A stretch of DNA of 64,000 nucleotides from Leptolyngbya sp. SIO1E4 (GCA_010672825.2 JAAHFU020000002.1:124001-188000); one strand, 5' to 3'; positions 35,772 through 45,372 are shown, counted from the stretch's first letter. Translations and numbers: made by a program. Notes: generated from the letters alone by a model not told the origin.

Positions 35772-36953
35772 ATGATGGAGAATGTCGCAAACTCTTGCAG
35801 CAAACCTATGACTTCAGTCGTGACCTCCGACCAAGCCAAAGCCATGGACAATTCTAAGCATGGCCTGCCTGTTACCATCATCACCGGCTTTTTAGGCAGT
35901 GGTAAGACGACGCTGCTAAACCACATTCTAAGCAATCAGGAAGGTCTGAAAACAGCCGTGCTGGTGAATGAATTTGGTGAAATTGGAATCGACAATGACC
36001 TGCTCATTACCGCCGAAGATAATGATGACACGATGGTGGAACTCAGCAATGGCTGTATCTGCTGCACCATCAACAATGATCTGATGGAAGCGGTCTACAA
36101 GGTTCTAGAGCGACAAGACAAGATTGATTATCTGGTGGTAGAGACAACTGGGTTGGCGGATCCCTTACCCATTGCGCTGACCTTTCTCGGGACTGAATTG
36201 CGGGACATGACTCGCCTCGACTCTATCGTGACGGTCGTAGACGCCGAGAACTATAGCTTAGATTTGTTTAACAGTCAGGCAGCCTATAATCAAATCGCCT
36301 ACGGCGATATCATCCTGCTCAATAAAACTGACTTGGTGAATAGGGCTGATTTAGATCTGCTGGAAGTCAAAATTCGCGATGTGAAGGAAGGTGCCCGTAT
36401 CCTTCGCACAAATCACGCCCAGGTTTCTCTACCGCTTATCCTCAGCGTGGGCTTGTTTGAGTCAGATCAGTATTTTGCAGCCGATAACGGTCACGCTCAT
36501 GGGCATGACCATGGTCACGATCACGCTCATCACGATCACGACCATCACGATCACGACCATCACGATCATTCTGACTGCGATCACGAGCATGGTCACTGTG
36601 AACATGAACATGATCATGGCCACGAGCATCATCACCACCACTCCGATCATTTAGCGATGGATGGATTTACATCACTGTCCTTCGCGAGCGATCGCCCCTT
36701 TGCTATTCGCAAGTTTCAGTATTTCCTAGACAACCAATTGCCGGAAACTGTTTTCCGAGCCAAAGGCATTCTTTGGTTTGAGGAAAGCCCTAAGCGACAT
36801 ATCTTTCACTTAAGTGGCAAGCGCTTTTCTTTAGATGATGATGAATGGAAAGGTACCCCTAAGAATCAGGTTGTGCTCATTGGTCAGAACTTAGATCACG
36901 ATACTTTGCGTGAGCAGCTCAACCACTGTCTGTGTGTGCCGTCTCCGAGTTGA
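35772..36953 (+). CDS. CobW/COG0523 GTPase with histidine-rich metal loop
   Basis: A 393-residue G3E-family metallochaperone. The N-terminal GTPase domain carries the P-loop GFLGSGKTTLLNHIL, the CxCC metal motif in NGCICCTINND, and the guanine motif LLNKTDL. A His/Asp/Cys-rich loop of about 50 residues (about 241-291, HxH and HHDHD repeats) separates it from the C-terminal CobW_C domain (DRPFAIRKFQYFLDNQLPETVFRAKGILWF). The loop probably binds Zn or Co/Ni. Relatives serve cobalamin synthesis, zinc delivery or nitrile hydratase maturation, but the metal cannot be read here. I start at ATG 35772 (followed by a second ATG); a TTG at 35757 adds five residues. A PH-domain gene begins 10 nt downstream. 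Confidence 0.9.
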   Translation: MMENVANSCSKPMTSVVTSDQAKAMDNSKHGLPVTIITGFLGSGKTTLLNHILSNQEGLKTAVLVNEFGEIGIDNDLLITAEDNDDTMVELSNGCICCTINNDLMEAVYKVLERQDKIDYLVVETTGLADPLPIALTFLGTELRDMTRLDSIVTVVDAENYSLDLFNSQAAYNQIAYGDIILLNKTDLVNRADLDLLEVKIRDVKEGARILRTNHAQVSLPLILSVGLFESDQYFAADNGHAHGHDHGHDHAHHDHDHHDHDHHDHSDCDHEHGHCEHEHDHGHEHHHHHSDHLAMDGFTSLSFASDRPFAIRKFQYFLDNQLPETVFRAKGILWFEESPKRHIFHLSGKRFSLDDDEWKGTPKNQVVLIGQNLDHDTLREQLNHCLCVPSPS

Positions 36954-36963
36954 GGGAAGGGCT

Positions 36964-37491
36964 TTGACCGTTAGCAATAGTTTGGTGCCCGATAATGCTT
37001 TCTTTAAGGCCCCTTGGGGCAAGACGCTGCGCACGCTCACGGGGCTCACTTGCCTGCTATTGCTGGGTATCGTCTTGCTCGGTCTGTTTACAGGCCCGAG
37101 TGCTGAGATGGTGTGGGTTACGCTGATGGTGCTGATGCCCTTGGGCATTTTGGCAACTTCAGCCCTGTTCACAGTTCGGGGGTATACCCTCACTCAGCAA
37201 ACGCTTCAGATTCAGCGATTAATGTGGGCTAACGCCATGTCCCTCGCTGATTTGCAATCAGCCCATGTTGAACCCAAAGCCATGAACAATTCTCTGCGGT
37301 TATGGGGCAACGGGGGCCTTTTTGCGTTTACCGGATATTTTCGCAATCAAAAGCTGGGGCGTTATCAGGCATTTGCAACGGATCTTGAGCAAACGGTTGT
37401 GCTGACCTTTCCAAACCGTAAAATTGTGCTGTCACCGCATAGTCCAGATGAGTTTGTAAACAGCATTTTGAAGCGATGCTCGGATGAGTAA
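36964..37491 (+). CDS. Membrane-associated bacterial PH-like domain protein
   Basis: 175 residues. Two hydrophobic segments (about 23-43, TLTGLTCLLLLGIVLLGLFTG, and 47-66, MVWVTLMVLMPLGILATSALF) precede a PH-like domain: VRGYTLTQQTLQIQRLMWANAMSLADLQSAHVEPKAMNNSLRLWGNGGLFAFTGYFRNQKLGRYQAFATDLEQTVVLTFPNRKIVLSPHSPDEFVNSI. This layout is the bPH/DUF family of unknown role, probably membrane-sensing or structural. I start at TTG 36964, which has purine-rich Shine-Dalgarno sequence GAGGGAAGG (36952-36960) just upstream; the frame is open further left but overlaps cobW-like coding. Its last 8 nt overlap the start of the HIT-like gene. Confidence 0.65.
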   Translation: MTVSNSLVPDNAFFKAPWGKTLRTLTGLTCLLLLGIVLLGLFTGPSAEMVWVTLMVLMPLGILATSALFTVRGYTLTQQTLQIQRLMWANAMSLADLQSAHVEPKAMNNSLRLWGNGGLFAFTGYFRNQKLGRYQAFATDLEQTVVLTFPNRKIVLSPHSPDEFVNSILKRCSDE

Positions 37492-37984
37492 TATCTACCC
37501 CACTGTGACTGACTATCATCCAGACTGCCTTGCCTGTCGCATTATTGCAGGGGAAGTGTTTGTTCCGGGTGGCACGATTGCTGAGAATGCCTGGTGGTTA
37601 GCTGATCACTGCCTAGGTAAGCATGGGTTAGGTGCTGTAGTGATCAAAACCCGTGCCCATCGAGAGAACTTTTGGGACCTCACCCCGAATGAAGCTGCTT
37701 CGCTAGGGCCATTTCTGCAGCAAATGACCTACGCTATGCAGATTGCGCTGCGGGCAGAACGTATTTACATCAATTCCTGGGTTGATCAGCCACCATATCA
37801 TATGCATTTTGTATTGCAGCCTCGGTATTCTGGCAAGACCGAACTGGGGTTGCAAGGGCTAGAACTGCAGATTTATCGTGCCTTGCAGTCGAGTCCCCAA
37901 GAGAAAGAAATGTCGGAGATCGCTGCCAAAATTCGCCAATCCTACCAAGAGATGTTTGCAAAGCGACCCCTAGGCTCCCATTAA
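37484..37984 (+). CDS. HIT-superfamily-like protein
   Basis: A 166-residue protein. A CxxC zinc-type motif (CLACRIIAGEVFVPGG) opens a HIT-fold pattern. It continues with ENAWWLADHCLGKHGLGAVVIKTRAHRENFWDLTPNEAASLGPFLQQM and YINSWVDQPPYHMHFVLQPR. The His-triad is degenerate: H-M-H is seen, but the third histidine of H-x-H-x-H is absent (H-M-H-F-V-L-Q), so nucleotidyl hydrolase activity may be altered. Several cyanobacterial relatives of this pattern exist. ATG 37484 lies inside the ATGAGTAA overlap with the PH-domain stop, implying translational coupling. Three nt separate its stop from dtd. Confidence 0.75.
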   Translation: MSNIYPTVTDYHPDCLACRIIAGEVFVPGGTIAENAWWLADHCLGKHGLGAVVIKTRAHRENFWDLTPNEAASLGPFLQQMTYAMQIALRAERIYINSWVDQPPYHMHFVLQPRYSGKTELGLQGLELQIYRALQSSPQEKEMSEIAAKIRQSYQEMFAKRPLGSH

Positions 37985-37987
37985 CTG

Positions 37988-38440
37988 ATGCGTGTGATTG
38001 TTCAACGGGTAATGGCGTCCCGCGTCATGGTAGAGGGGCAGGTGATTGGCCAGATCTCTAAGGGACTTAATCTTTTAGTGGGGATCACTGATAGCGATAC
38101 AGACGCTGAACTTGACTGGATGGCGAAAAAGTGTCTGGGGCTGCGGCTGTTTCCTGGTGATGGTCAAGGTCGCTGGGATGCTTCAGTGCAGGATATCGGC
38201 GGTGAAATCTTGGTCGTAAGTCAATTCACCCTATACGGGGATTGCCGCAAAGGCCGCCGTCCATCCTTCGACAAAGCGGCCCCACCGATGACGGCAGAGC
38301 CATTGTTTTACCAGTTTGTCTCAAACCTGACAAATAGCGGACTCAACGTCGTTACGGGGCGATTTGGGGCAGACATGCAGGTCGACATTTATAACGATGG
38401 ACCGGTCACGATTTTCTTGGAGCGAGAAGCGCCTCAGTAA
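37988..38440 (+). CDS. dtd: D-aminoacyl-tRNA deacylase
   Basis: 150 residues. This enzyme removes D-amino acids (and glycine from misacylated tRNA-Ala) from tRNA. Diagnostic motifs are [72 protein letters not shown] and the C-terminal DGPVTIFLE with the Gly-cisPro dipeptide. Length matches the bacterial norm. It is the fourth in a run of closely spaced plus-strand genes, three nt after the HIT-like gene. ATG at 37988. Confidence 0.97.
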   Translation: MRVIVQRVMASRVMVEGQVIGQISKGLNLLVGITDSDTDAELDWMAKKCLGLRLFPGDGQGRWDASVQDIGGEILVVSQFTLYGDCRKGRRPSFDKAAPPMTAEPLFYQFVSNLTNSGLNVVTGRFGADMQVDIYNDGPVTIFLEREAPQ

Positions 38441-38585
38441 TATCCAAGAAAGCTTATTCAAGATTTATAAGCAATAAGTCAAGTCTATATAAAACCTTTC
38501 AATGATCGCCCCAATTTCAAAATTGGGCTGTTAGAGTGTAGGAGCTTTGCAACAATTTGTAATCAATCTTAAGAATATTGGCCTT

Positions 38586-39410
38586 ATGCAGGATGTTCTT
38601 TCTCTGGCTGCATTCCGATTGCATGCCAACCCAGTTGCTACAGAGCCACTGCAGGCAGGGAGCACCCTCTTCTGCGATTTCGACGGGCCGATTGCTGACG
38701 TGTCTGATCGCTACTACAGCACCTATGGATCAGCCTTGACAGCAACCCAGGCAGCTTATGCTAAACGAGGTATATTACTCCCTATTCGCTGGTTAACCAA
38801 GGCTCAGTTTTGGCACATGAAGCAGAATCGCGTGCCAGATACGACCATTGCTGACTGGTCTGGATTGTCGGGACAAGAAGTTCAGACTTTTCTCGCCTAC
38901 GTAGAAGACTTTGTCAATCAGCCGACTCTGCTGCACCAGGATCAGCTGCAGCCAGGGGCAAAAGCAGCATTGGTTGGGTTGCAAGATCGCGGGGTAAGAG
39001 TGGTGATTGTCACCCTGCGCCAGGCAGCTCAGGTGCTAGATTTTTTGCATGAATATGACCTGGCAACGACGATTAGTCAGATTTACGGGGCTCAAGATGG
39101 CTCCACTGCCTACCCTAATCGAGTGCAGCACAAAGTTGCTCAGTTGAAGGACGCGATCGCGGATCAGCACCGCTTAGGTATAAACACTGCGGCAAGCTGG
39201 ATGATTGGAGACACTGAAGCCGATATCTGCGCTGGACAAGCCGCTGGACTCTCCACCCTAGCGCTGACCTGTGGCATCCGCAGTGCCTCCTATCTGAAGG
39301 GCTTCTACCCCACCCGTCTGTACCGAGACCTGTACGCAGCGACTGAATTTTTGATGGCTGGGCAGTCTGCTGTGGCTTCCTTGCAGCCGTCTACCTTCTA
39401 CGCTTCTTAG
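38586..39410 (+). CDS. HAD-superfamily hydrolase
   Basis: 274 residues. Motif I is FCDFDGPIADV (Asp nucleophile and acid), motif II VIVTLRQAAQV (Thr) and motif IV WMIGDTEADICAGQAAG. The region between motifs I and II is a long helical cap (about 45-130, including RGILLPIRWLTKAQFWHMKQNRVPD). Family members are phosphatases of phosphoglycolate- or beta-phosphoglucomutase-like type; substrate is not deducible. I use ATG 38586 (MQDVLSLAAFRLHANPVA); the frame is open to TTG 38547, which adds 13 residues without a ribosome site. It is monocistronic after dtd, 145 nt away. Confidence 0.8.
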   Translation: MQDVLSLAAFRLHANPVATEPLQAGSTLFCDFDGPIADVSDRYYSTYGSALTATQAAYAKRGILLPIRWLTKAQFWHMKQNRVPDTTIADWSGLSGQEVQTFLAYVEDFVNQPTLLHQDQLQPGAKAALVGLQDRGVRVVIVTLRQAAQVLDFLHEYDLATTISQIYGAQDGSTAYPNRVQHKVAQLKDAIADQHRLGINTAASWMIGDTEADICAGQAAGLSTLALTCGIRSASYLKGFYPTRLYRDLYAATEFLMAGQSAVASLQPSTFYAS

Positions 39411-39429
39411 TAGAAAGAGACTATAGCAG

Positions 39430-39498
39430 TTTGCATGTGGATACAGTACACCTTTGCATGTGGATACAGTACACCCTAGACCCCAAACCCTAGACCCC
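39430..39498. repeat. Tandem 23-bp repeat plus CCCTAGACCCC direct repeats
   Basis: Two exact tandem copies of a 23-bp unit beginning TTTGCATGTGGATACAGT occupy 39430-39452 and 39453-39475. Immediately after come two copies of CCCTAGACCCC (39474-39484 and 39488-39498). The segment CCCTAGACCCCAAAC (39474-39488) recurs inverted at 52797-52811. It sits between convergent genes. Confidence 0.85.
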
Positions 39499-39609
39499 GG
39501 TCTTGATCGAGATGTGCTGGACTCAACTGAATAAAGCTATCGTGCTCTAGGTTCGGATAGGGTGAACTTTCTGTGCTTTTCTTGGGGGTAGACAACCGTC
39601 ATTCAGAGA

Positions 39610-42423
39610 TTATTGATCTTGGTTGAGCTGGTTTAGGATATTTTCTAACTCAGCCTGGGCTTGGCCATAGGCTTCCCAATCTCCTTGCTGTAAGGCTTCA
39701 CGACCTGCTTCGTAAGCATCGAGCGCGGCTTGAATTTGATTGGTTACGGCTGCCGGCAGATTCAATGTTGCTGGGGGGGCTAAAGAGGTTTCTGGGGAGG
39801 GAGGAGTCGTAGGCTCGGCAGTGGATGCGGGGGGCGAAGTGCGATCTCCAAAAATGTCGGTTAAGGCTTCGTCTAATGTCTCACCCATCACGATTTCATT
39901 GCCGTAGGCCACAATCACCCGTTTTAGTTCAGGCAGCTCGCCTTGTTCGGCTCGCAAATAAACGGGTTCTACATATAACAGTGACTGTTCAATCGGAATG
40001 ACCAGCAAGTCACCCCGAATCACCCGTGACCCCTCCTGGCTCCAGAGAGTCAACTGCTGGGAGATTTCTGGGGTTTGATCAATACGAGCCTCAATCTGAC
40101 TAGGGCCATAAACGAGCTGCTGTTTAGGGAATTCATAGAGCAGCAGTTTGCCATAATTGTCGCCATCGGATCGCCCAGCCATCCAAGACACCATGTTGTC
40201 TCTATTAATGGGCGTAAAGGGCAAGATTTGAATAAACTCCTCAGCTTCAGTCCCTGGTAGGCGCATGATCACGTAGTAAGGATCCATCTGTATTTGATCT
40301 TCCTCATACACCTGGGTCGGAAAGCGCCACAAGTCTTCTCGGTTATAGAACACCTCCGAATTTGCCATGTGATACGTCCGGTACATTTGTGCCTGGATGG
40401 TGAACAGGTCATGGGGGTATCGGAGCTGTGCCTGTAGCTGTTCAGGGGCTTCACTAGCGGCTTTGAACAGATTGGGAAAGATTTTTCGATAGGTGCTTAA
40501 AAGCGGGTCAGCCTCATCAACGACGTAGAAGTTGACGGTACCGTCGTAGGCATCAACGGTAACTTTTACCGCATCTCGCAGGTAATTAGCACCGCCTCGC
40601 GCGAACGCGCGAATCGTTAGGTTGTCTAATAACGTACCGATTTCATTACTACGGTTGAGGGGCTCTGAGTAGGGGTAGCGATCGCTGGTTGTATAGGCAT
40701 CTACAATCCACTGGAGACGCCCATCAATCACCGCAATGTAAGGATCACTGTCGTAGGTGAGAAAGGGTGCAATCTGTTTGACTCTGGAAGGCACGTCACG
40801 ATGATAGTGAATCCGCGACGTATTCGTCATGTAGTTGGAGATAAGAACCTTGAGACTGCCTAGGTCGTAGGCATAGGCTAAACGGCGCAGTGGAGACGTG
40901 AGTGGAACCCCCCCCTTGCCTCCATAGCGATAGAGGGCATTTTGATCTCCCTCAGGGTAGTCGAACTCGTCTGTCGTTGTGCCGGTGAAAATGTAGGAGT
41001 CTGTCGTTTCTCCGTAATAGAGGCGAGGTTCTTCAATGTCTAAATCGACTGTGGAGACCGGAGGCACATTTTTAATCATCAGTTCAGGTAGCCCATCGGG
41101 CGTGACCTGATTCACGGGGCTCATGACGATACCGTACCCGTGCGTAAATTTCAGCCGTTGGTTTACCCAGGTTTGGGCCTCGGAGGGCGCTTCACTATAA
41201 TCCATCTCCCGGGCTGATAGCATTACCTGCTGGTAATCTCCATTCAGGGTGTAGCGATCAATATCAACGTCTTGAAAGCGGTAGTAAAGGCGAATTTCCT
41301 GCAGCTGTCGATAGGTGCTTAGGAGGGGGCGGTAATCCCACAAACGGATGTTGCCGACGGTGAGGTCGTTATTGTCAAGAACGCTTCGCGTCAGGCCATC
41401 CTCAGCTGGAAACGGTTCGCTCTGTACTTGGTCAAGGGCGTAGGCTTCACGGGTAAAGGCAATATTGTGCTCAATGTAGGGTTTTTCCCGGGTGAGTTCA
41501 TTCGGCTCTACCAAAAATCGTTGCTGAAACCAGGGATAGATGCCGCTGACAACCAATAAGACGACGACATATAGCCCGATCCCTACCATTGGCCACATAA
41601 AGCCGCTACGCCACAGTGCTGCGATAAACAAAGCTGCGACCGCAAGCGTTACGAAGGCCATCGTCCAGTAAGCGTGCAGACGGGCGTGAATATCGGTATA
41701 ACCCGCCCCAAAGACGACACCGTCTGGAGAAAAGAGGAGATCATAGCGCCGCAGGTAAAAGCCGACGGAAATCACAATGGCCAGGATGGCGAGGAGAACA
41801 CACAAATGGGTTTTGACTTCCCCGGTGAGAAAGTATTTCCAGCCGCGTTCGGGGCGAATTTCGCCCTTGAGGAGGTATACCCCAATGGCCAATACCAGTG
41901 CCCAAATTAGCAGTTCTGCAAGGGCTCCTTGGAGTGCGTGATAAATAGGTAATCGAAAGATGTAAAAACTGATGTCTTGCTGGAAGAGCGGATCGAGGCG
42001 CTCAAAGGACGTTGGATTTAAAAATTTGAGAATGTTGTCCCAGGCCGCAGCACTTTCCATGGCCGCATCCAGGGCCATCAAAAGGATAAACGCTATCGCG
42101 ATATAGCGGGGCAGCTCCTCGGCGGCAGGAGATAGGTGACGATTTTCGAGCAAGCGCCAGGAATACTCACGGGTAAGCCAGAGTGCTAGCCGATAGTTTC
42201 CATAGAGGAACGCCCCGTAGAGCAGCAGCGTTACCGTCCAAATCAGGACTTGCCAGCGAATCCGAGTCCAGAAAACGGTTTGATAGCTAACAGATTCAAA
42301 CCACCAAGACTCTGTAATCAGGTGAATGACTGCCCCAGAGAGGGCCAAAACTAAGAGGATCGCGATCGCGCTGAATAAAATTATCAGCGGACGGCGACCA
42401 AGAACAGGGTTAACACGTTTCAC
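39610..42423 (-). CDS. UPF0182 integral membrane protein
   Basis: A 937-residue protein of the UPF0182 (COG1615) family. About seven membrane spans lie in the first 300 residues (for example RPLIILFSAIAILLVLALSGAVIHLI, IAIAFILLMALDAAME, LLAILAIVISVGFYL, VGIGLYVVVLLVVSGIYPW). A large extracytoplasmic domain follows, with YNREDLWRFPTQVY, DPYYVIMRLPGTEAEEFIQILPFTPINRDNMVSWMAGRSDGDNYGKLLLYEFPKQQLVYGPSQIEARIDQ and ILRGDLLVIPI-type segments characteristic of the family. The C-terminus has a Pro/Thr-rich linker (STAEPTTPPSPETS) and a helical AYEAGREALQQGDWEAYGQAQAELENILNQL tail. The function is unknown. GTG at 42423 opens the frame. Confidence 0.93.
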   Translation of the reverse strand: MKRVNPVLGRRPLIILFSAIAILLVLALSGAVIHLITESWWFESVSYQTVFWTRIRWQVLIWTVTLLLYGAFLYGNYRLALWLTREYSWRLLENRHLSPAAEELPRYIAIAFILLMALDAAMESAAAWDNILKFLNPTSFERLDPLFQQDISFYIFRLPIYHALQGALAELLIWALVLAIGVYLLKGEIRPERGWKYFLTGEVKTHLCVLLAILAIVISVGFYLRRYDLLFSPDGVVFGAGYTDIHARLHAYWTMAFVTLAVAALFIAALWRSGFMWPMVGIGLYVVVLLVVSGIYPWFQQRFLVEPNELTREKPYIEHNIAFTREAYALDQVQSEPFPAEDGLTRSVLDNNDLTVGNIRLWDYRPLLSTYRQLQEIRLYYRFQDVDIDRYTLNGDYQQVMLSAREMDYSEAPSEAQTWVNQRLKFTHGYGIVMSPVNQVTPDGLPELMIKNVPPVSTVDLDIEEPRLYYGETTDSYIFTGTTTDEFDYPEGDQNALYRYGGKGGVPLTSPLRRLAYAYDLGSLKVLISNYMTNTSRIHYHRDVPSRVKQIAPFLTYDSDPYIAVIDGRLQWIVDAYTTSDRYPYSEPLNRSNEIGTLLDNLTIRAFARGGANYLRDAVKVTVDAYDGTVNFYVVDEADPLLSTYRKIFPNLFKAASEAPEQLQAQLRYPHDLFTIQAQMYRTYHMANSEVFYNREDLWRFPTQVYEEDQIQMDPYYVIMRLPGTEAEEFIQILPFTPINRDNMVSWMAGRSDGDNYGKLLLYEFPKQQLVYGPSQIEARIDQTPEISQQLTLWSQEGSRVIRGDLLVIPIEQSLLYVEPVYLRAEQGELPELKRVIVAYGNEIVMGETLDEALTDIFGDRTSPPASTAEPTTPPSPETSLAPPATLNLPAAVTNQIQAALDAYEAGREALQQGDWEAYGQAQAELENILNQLNQDQ

Positions 42424-42461
42424 GACCGATCATCAAGACAAACTTTTTAGATAGCTCCACC

Positions 42462-44303
42462 CTAGCGAGCTTTTTCCATTTCCAACAGTTCCTTAACTTC
42501 AAGCGCCTCTGTTTGTTGTGCTTTGCGACGGTCTTTTTCCTCATTTAACGCTTTTTGAAGATAGCGGACATAATATTCCATCATGTGATCGGCGATTAGA
42601 TCCGGGCCGGGTTGTCTGAGAGAAAAGATGAACCCTAGGATGCGATCGCCCCACCGCTGGCCTAACAAAGAATGTTTCTGGAGCCTGCCGCGAAAGTCAA
42701 AATACCGGAAATGCCCCATATGACCATACAGGCGCGTTGGGTTCATGATATTGAACTGGGGTGGGATCAAAGGCACAACGTCATTGTTGTTGACGTAACG
42801 GAACATGCGATCGCCCATTCGAACCTGAACCTTGCGCACAAATTGCCAGTCACCGACTCGGGGTTGCCCAAATGTGTACAGCCCGCTAATGCTGTACCCC
42901 TGATACTCCAAAGAAGTGGACGCCAGCGTGGCTAAGGCTCCCCCCAAGCTATGGCCTGTTACCCACAAATTGGTACTGGGCGTCCACCACTTTTTAAGCT
43001 GAATAATAACCCGCTTCTCGACGCTCTCCCAAGCATCCTGGAACCCCCGGTGAACTTCCCCGGTAGGGAGCGCATCTGCTTGTGGTGGACTACTTACACT
43101 GAACTTCCTGAGGCGAAAACTGAAGTTGGTTTTCCAGTCAGCAGCTTGTTGGCTGCCACGAAAGACCAGCACAATATGATGGTCTTTCTTAAACATGAAT
43201 GCTTGGGTATCGGTGATGCGATCTACCAGGTATTTAAAGTGCTCTTTGAGTTCAATATTTGGCTTCTGCTCGGTTTCCCGCAGCCATTGCTTGATGATGT
43301 CAACTACATAATCTGCTGGATTTTGCTTTTTCCAAACTTCGTCGATATCGTCGCTGAGCCAATAGCGAACGATATCTTCGACATATTCTTCATCCTCATA
43401 AACTAAGTGAGCTGCTTTGGCCATGCAAAGGGAGCGGAAAGCATCAGCAACCGGCTCTTCTTTGTCAATATTGCTAAAGTCATGGGTAGAGTATGGCGGG
43501 GGCAAAATCTTGTAGCCGTAGCGTTCAAAGAGTTTCTGAACGCCCTGATATCCTGACCAGTAAATGTAATGGAATAGCTGGTCATAAAAGCCTGAACCCC
43601 CTTCACGACGGAGGCGGCGATCGCTAATAACTTGTACCCAGTAAATGACAAACGGTCGTAAATCTTCAGCGGTAACCAGTTTTGCCTCAATGGCATTGTT
43701 GCACTGTTCTAACGCTCCTAAAAACTGATCAAACCAGTCCCGAAGCGTGAGTTCAATGACAAACTCTTCATCGCGATACTGCTGGAAAATACGAGCGGTA
43801 TTGTCATCCATTTTCCCAGGCTGGGCACTGGCCTGGCTGAGCATTTTGATCCCTTGTCGGGTTTTCACCATCTGAGCATGGGAGCGCAAGGCCCGCTTTA
43901 AGCGATCGTCGGTGGCTTCAAACTGAAGCATCTTGCCATTGGACAACGTCACCTCGAAGATGCGATATTCTTCGTAGTCCAAAATGTCAGCAATGTTGCG
44001 AATGGCTGGCCGATGACCAAACGCTTCGAAAACGCTGCGGGCTAGCTCGCGCCGCCGCCACTTGCAATATTTTAAGTATTGGTCGATACCGGCGACGGCC
44101 GCGATTGCGCCGCTGAGGAGGGCAAATGCCGCTACCCATTGAGCCCCTAGTTGCCAGCGAGCAATTGAATCGGGACTCATCTGAGAACTCTGGGCCATCA
44201 CCGCAGGGAGTGCTGCAGGGGATACTGAGGCCAATACGGGCGTTGTTACGATGCCAATGCAGAGTAATGCCAGCAGTGCTGTAGATGTCAACCGCATGCC
44301 CAT
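42462..44303 (-). CDS. Class 3 lipase-family protein
   Basis: A 613-residue protein. A signal peptide (MGMRLTSTALLALLCIGIVTTPVLASV) and a second hydrophobic segment (about 51-73, WVAAFALLSGAIAAVAGIDQYL) precede a soluble region. The lipase class 3 domain (about 365-540) has FMFKKDHHIVLVFRGSQQAADWKTN and the nucleophile elbow VTGHSLGGALATLAS (Ser452). The Asp is in NNNDVVPLIPPQF and the His near PTRLYGHMGHFRYF. The regions FEAFGHRPAIRNIADILDYEEYRIFEVTLSNGKMLQFEATDD and YWVQVISDRRLRREGG form an unassigned N-terminal part. Class 3 lipases hydrolyse acylglycerols or galactolipids; galactolipase activity in thylakoid turnover would be attractive but is inference. ATG at 44303. Confidence 0.85.
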   Translation of the reverse strand: MGMRLTSTALLALLCIGIVTTPVLASVSPAALPAVMAQSSQMSPDSIARWQLGAQWVAAFALLSGAIAAVAGIDQYLKYCKWRRRELARSVFEAFGHRPAIRNIADILDYEEYRIFEVTLSNGKMLQFEATDDRLKRALRSHAQMVKTRQGIKMLSQASAQPGKMDDNTARIFQQYRDEEFVIELTLRDWFDQFLGALEQCNNAIEAKLVTAEDLRPFVIYWVQVISDRRLRREGGSGFYDQLFHYIYWSGYQGVQKLFERYGYKILPPPYSTHDFSNIDKEEPVADAFRSLCMAKAAHLVYEDEEYVEDIVRYWLSDDIDEVWKKQNPADYVVDIIKQWLRETEQKPNIELKEHFKYLVDRITDTQAFMFKKDHHIVLVFRGSQQAADWKTNFSFRLRKFSVSSPPQADALPTGEVHRGFQDAWESVEKRVIIQLKKWWTPSTNLWVTGHSLGGALATLASTSLEYQGYSISGLYTFGQPRVGDWQFVRKVQVRMGDRMFRYVNNNDVVPLIPPQFNIMNPTRLYGHMGHFRYFDFRGRLQKHSLLGQRWGDRILGFIFSLRQPGPDLIADHMMEYYVRYLQKALNEEKDRRKAQQTEALEVKELLEMEKAR

Positions 44304-44402
44304 AGACCCAGTCTTTCCTTAAGAGATCAGTAGTTCATAGATGCTACCCAAAATGAAGTAGGCATTATCAATGCTTAAATCTTTGTTGACATCAGTATTG
44401 TG

Positions 44403-45134
44403 ATGGATATTTCTGTCCCTGAAACTTGGCCAACAACGCCAGCGGAGGCCATTGCTCTGCAGGCAACGTTGCGATCGCAGGTTTCTTTGGAGGATACCCT
44501 GCCTCAAACGGTGCAATATGTCGCCGGGGTTGACGCTGGGTTCGAGGCTGGCGGCACTGTGACCCGGGCCGCAGTGGTGGTGCTGGAGTTTCCTGCTCTC
44601 ACCCTGGTAGAGACTGCCCTGGTCAAACGACCAACGACATTTCCCTACGTCCCGGGGTTGCTGTCCTTCCGAGAAATTCCAGCGGTGCTGGAAGCACTTT
44701 CACAATTGAAGATTGCCCCTGATCTGATTCTCTGTGATGGTCAAGGCATTGCCCATCCCCGTCGGGTCGGAATTGCCAGTCACCTGGGGTTAATTGTTGA
44801 TTGCCCCACCATTGGGGTTGCCAAGTCTCGCCTTGTCGGCACCCATGCAGAGGTTCCGGCAGCAAAGGGAGCCTGGGTGCCGTTGCTGGATCAGGGGGAA
44901 TGTATTGGTGCTGTGCTGCGCAGCCGCGCCAATACAAAGCCTCTCTACATTTCTCCGGGGCACAAGTTGAGCTTGCCGACAGCCTTAGAGTATGTGCTGC
45001 GCTGCACCCCAAAATACCGCCTCCCAGAAACGACTCGCTTGGCCGATCGCCTGGCATCTAACCGAGGGGCACTGCCTCCAATCAAAGCTCAAGAGACTGA
45101 CGAAGGCATGGGAGAGCAGATGACGTTGCTTTAG
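44403..45134 (+). CDS. nfi: Endonuclease V
   Basis: 243 residues. The enzyme nicks DNA next to deaminated bases, chiefly deoxyinosine. The catalytic residues are visible: Asp44 in VAGVDAGF, the wedge motif [19 protein letters not shown] with its Glu, Asp in [23 protein letters not shown], and Lys in [11 protein letters not shown]. Length is as in other bacteria (220-240). ATG 44403; the GTG at 44400 is immediately adjacent. It is divergent from the lipase gene. Conserved tail region includes [35 protein letters not shown]. Confidence 0.95.
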   Translation: MDISVPETWPTTPAEAIALQATLRSQVSLEDTLPQTVQYVAGVDAGFEAGGTVTRAAVVVLEFPALTLVETALVKRPTTFPYVPGLLSFREIPAVLEALSQLKIAPDLILCDGQGIAHPRRVGIASHLGLIVDCPTIGVAKSRLVGTHAEVPAAKGAWVPLLDQGECIGAVLRSRANTKPLYISPGHKLSLPTALEYVLRCTPKYRLPETTRLADRLASNRGALPPIKAQETDEGMGEQMTLL

Positions 45135-45372
45135 CGCTGCTGTGAGAGCGTTGAATGGGGTATTTATTTGGGCAATGGCTACGGTTGCTCTGAACCCTTG
45201 CAGGTTGGGATGAAGCAGCTTTTACTCTGTTTGACCGAGTTGGGTGATCTGTTTTTTGTCGTGGCTGCGACAAAAATTTGGGAGGTCACATTCAAGCGTG
45301 ATAGCATCGGGCCGAAGGAGTGATCTCGTGTGTGTGTTCAGTTATCAATCGTGCACAGGGTGAAAAAGCATC

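Noticed and set aside
36391-36654. Second frame across the His-rich loop of the CobW-type gene
   Set aside because: It arises from the CAT/GAT-type repeat codons read in another frame, and the CobW frame is unambiguous.
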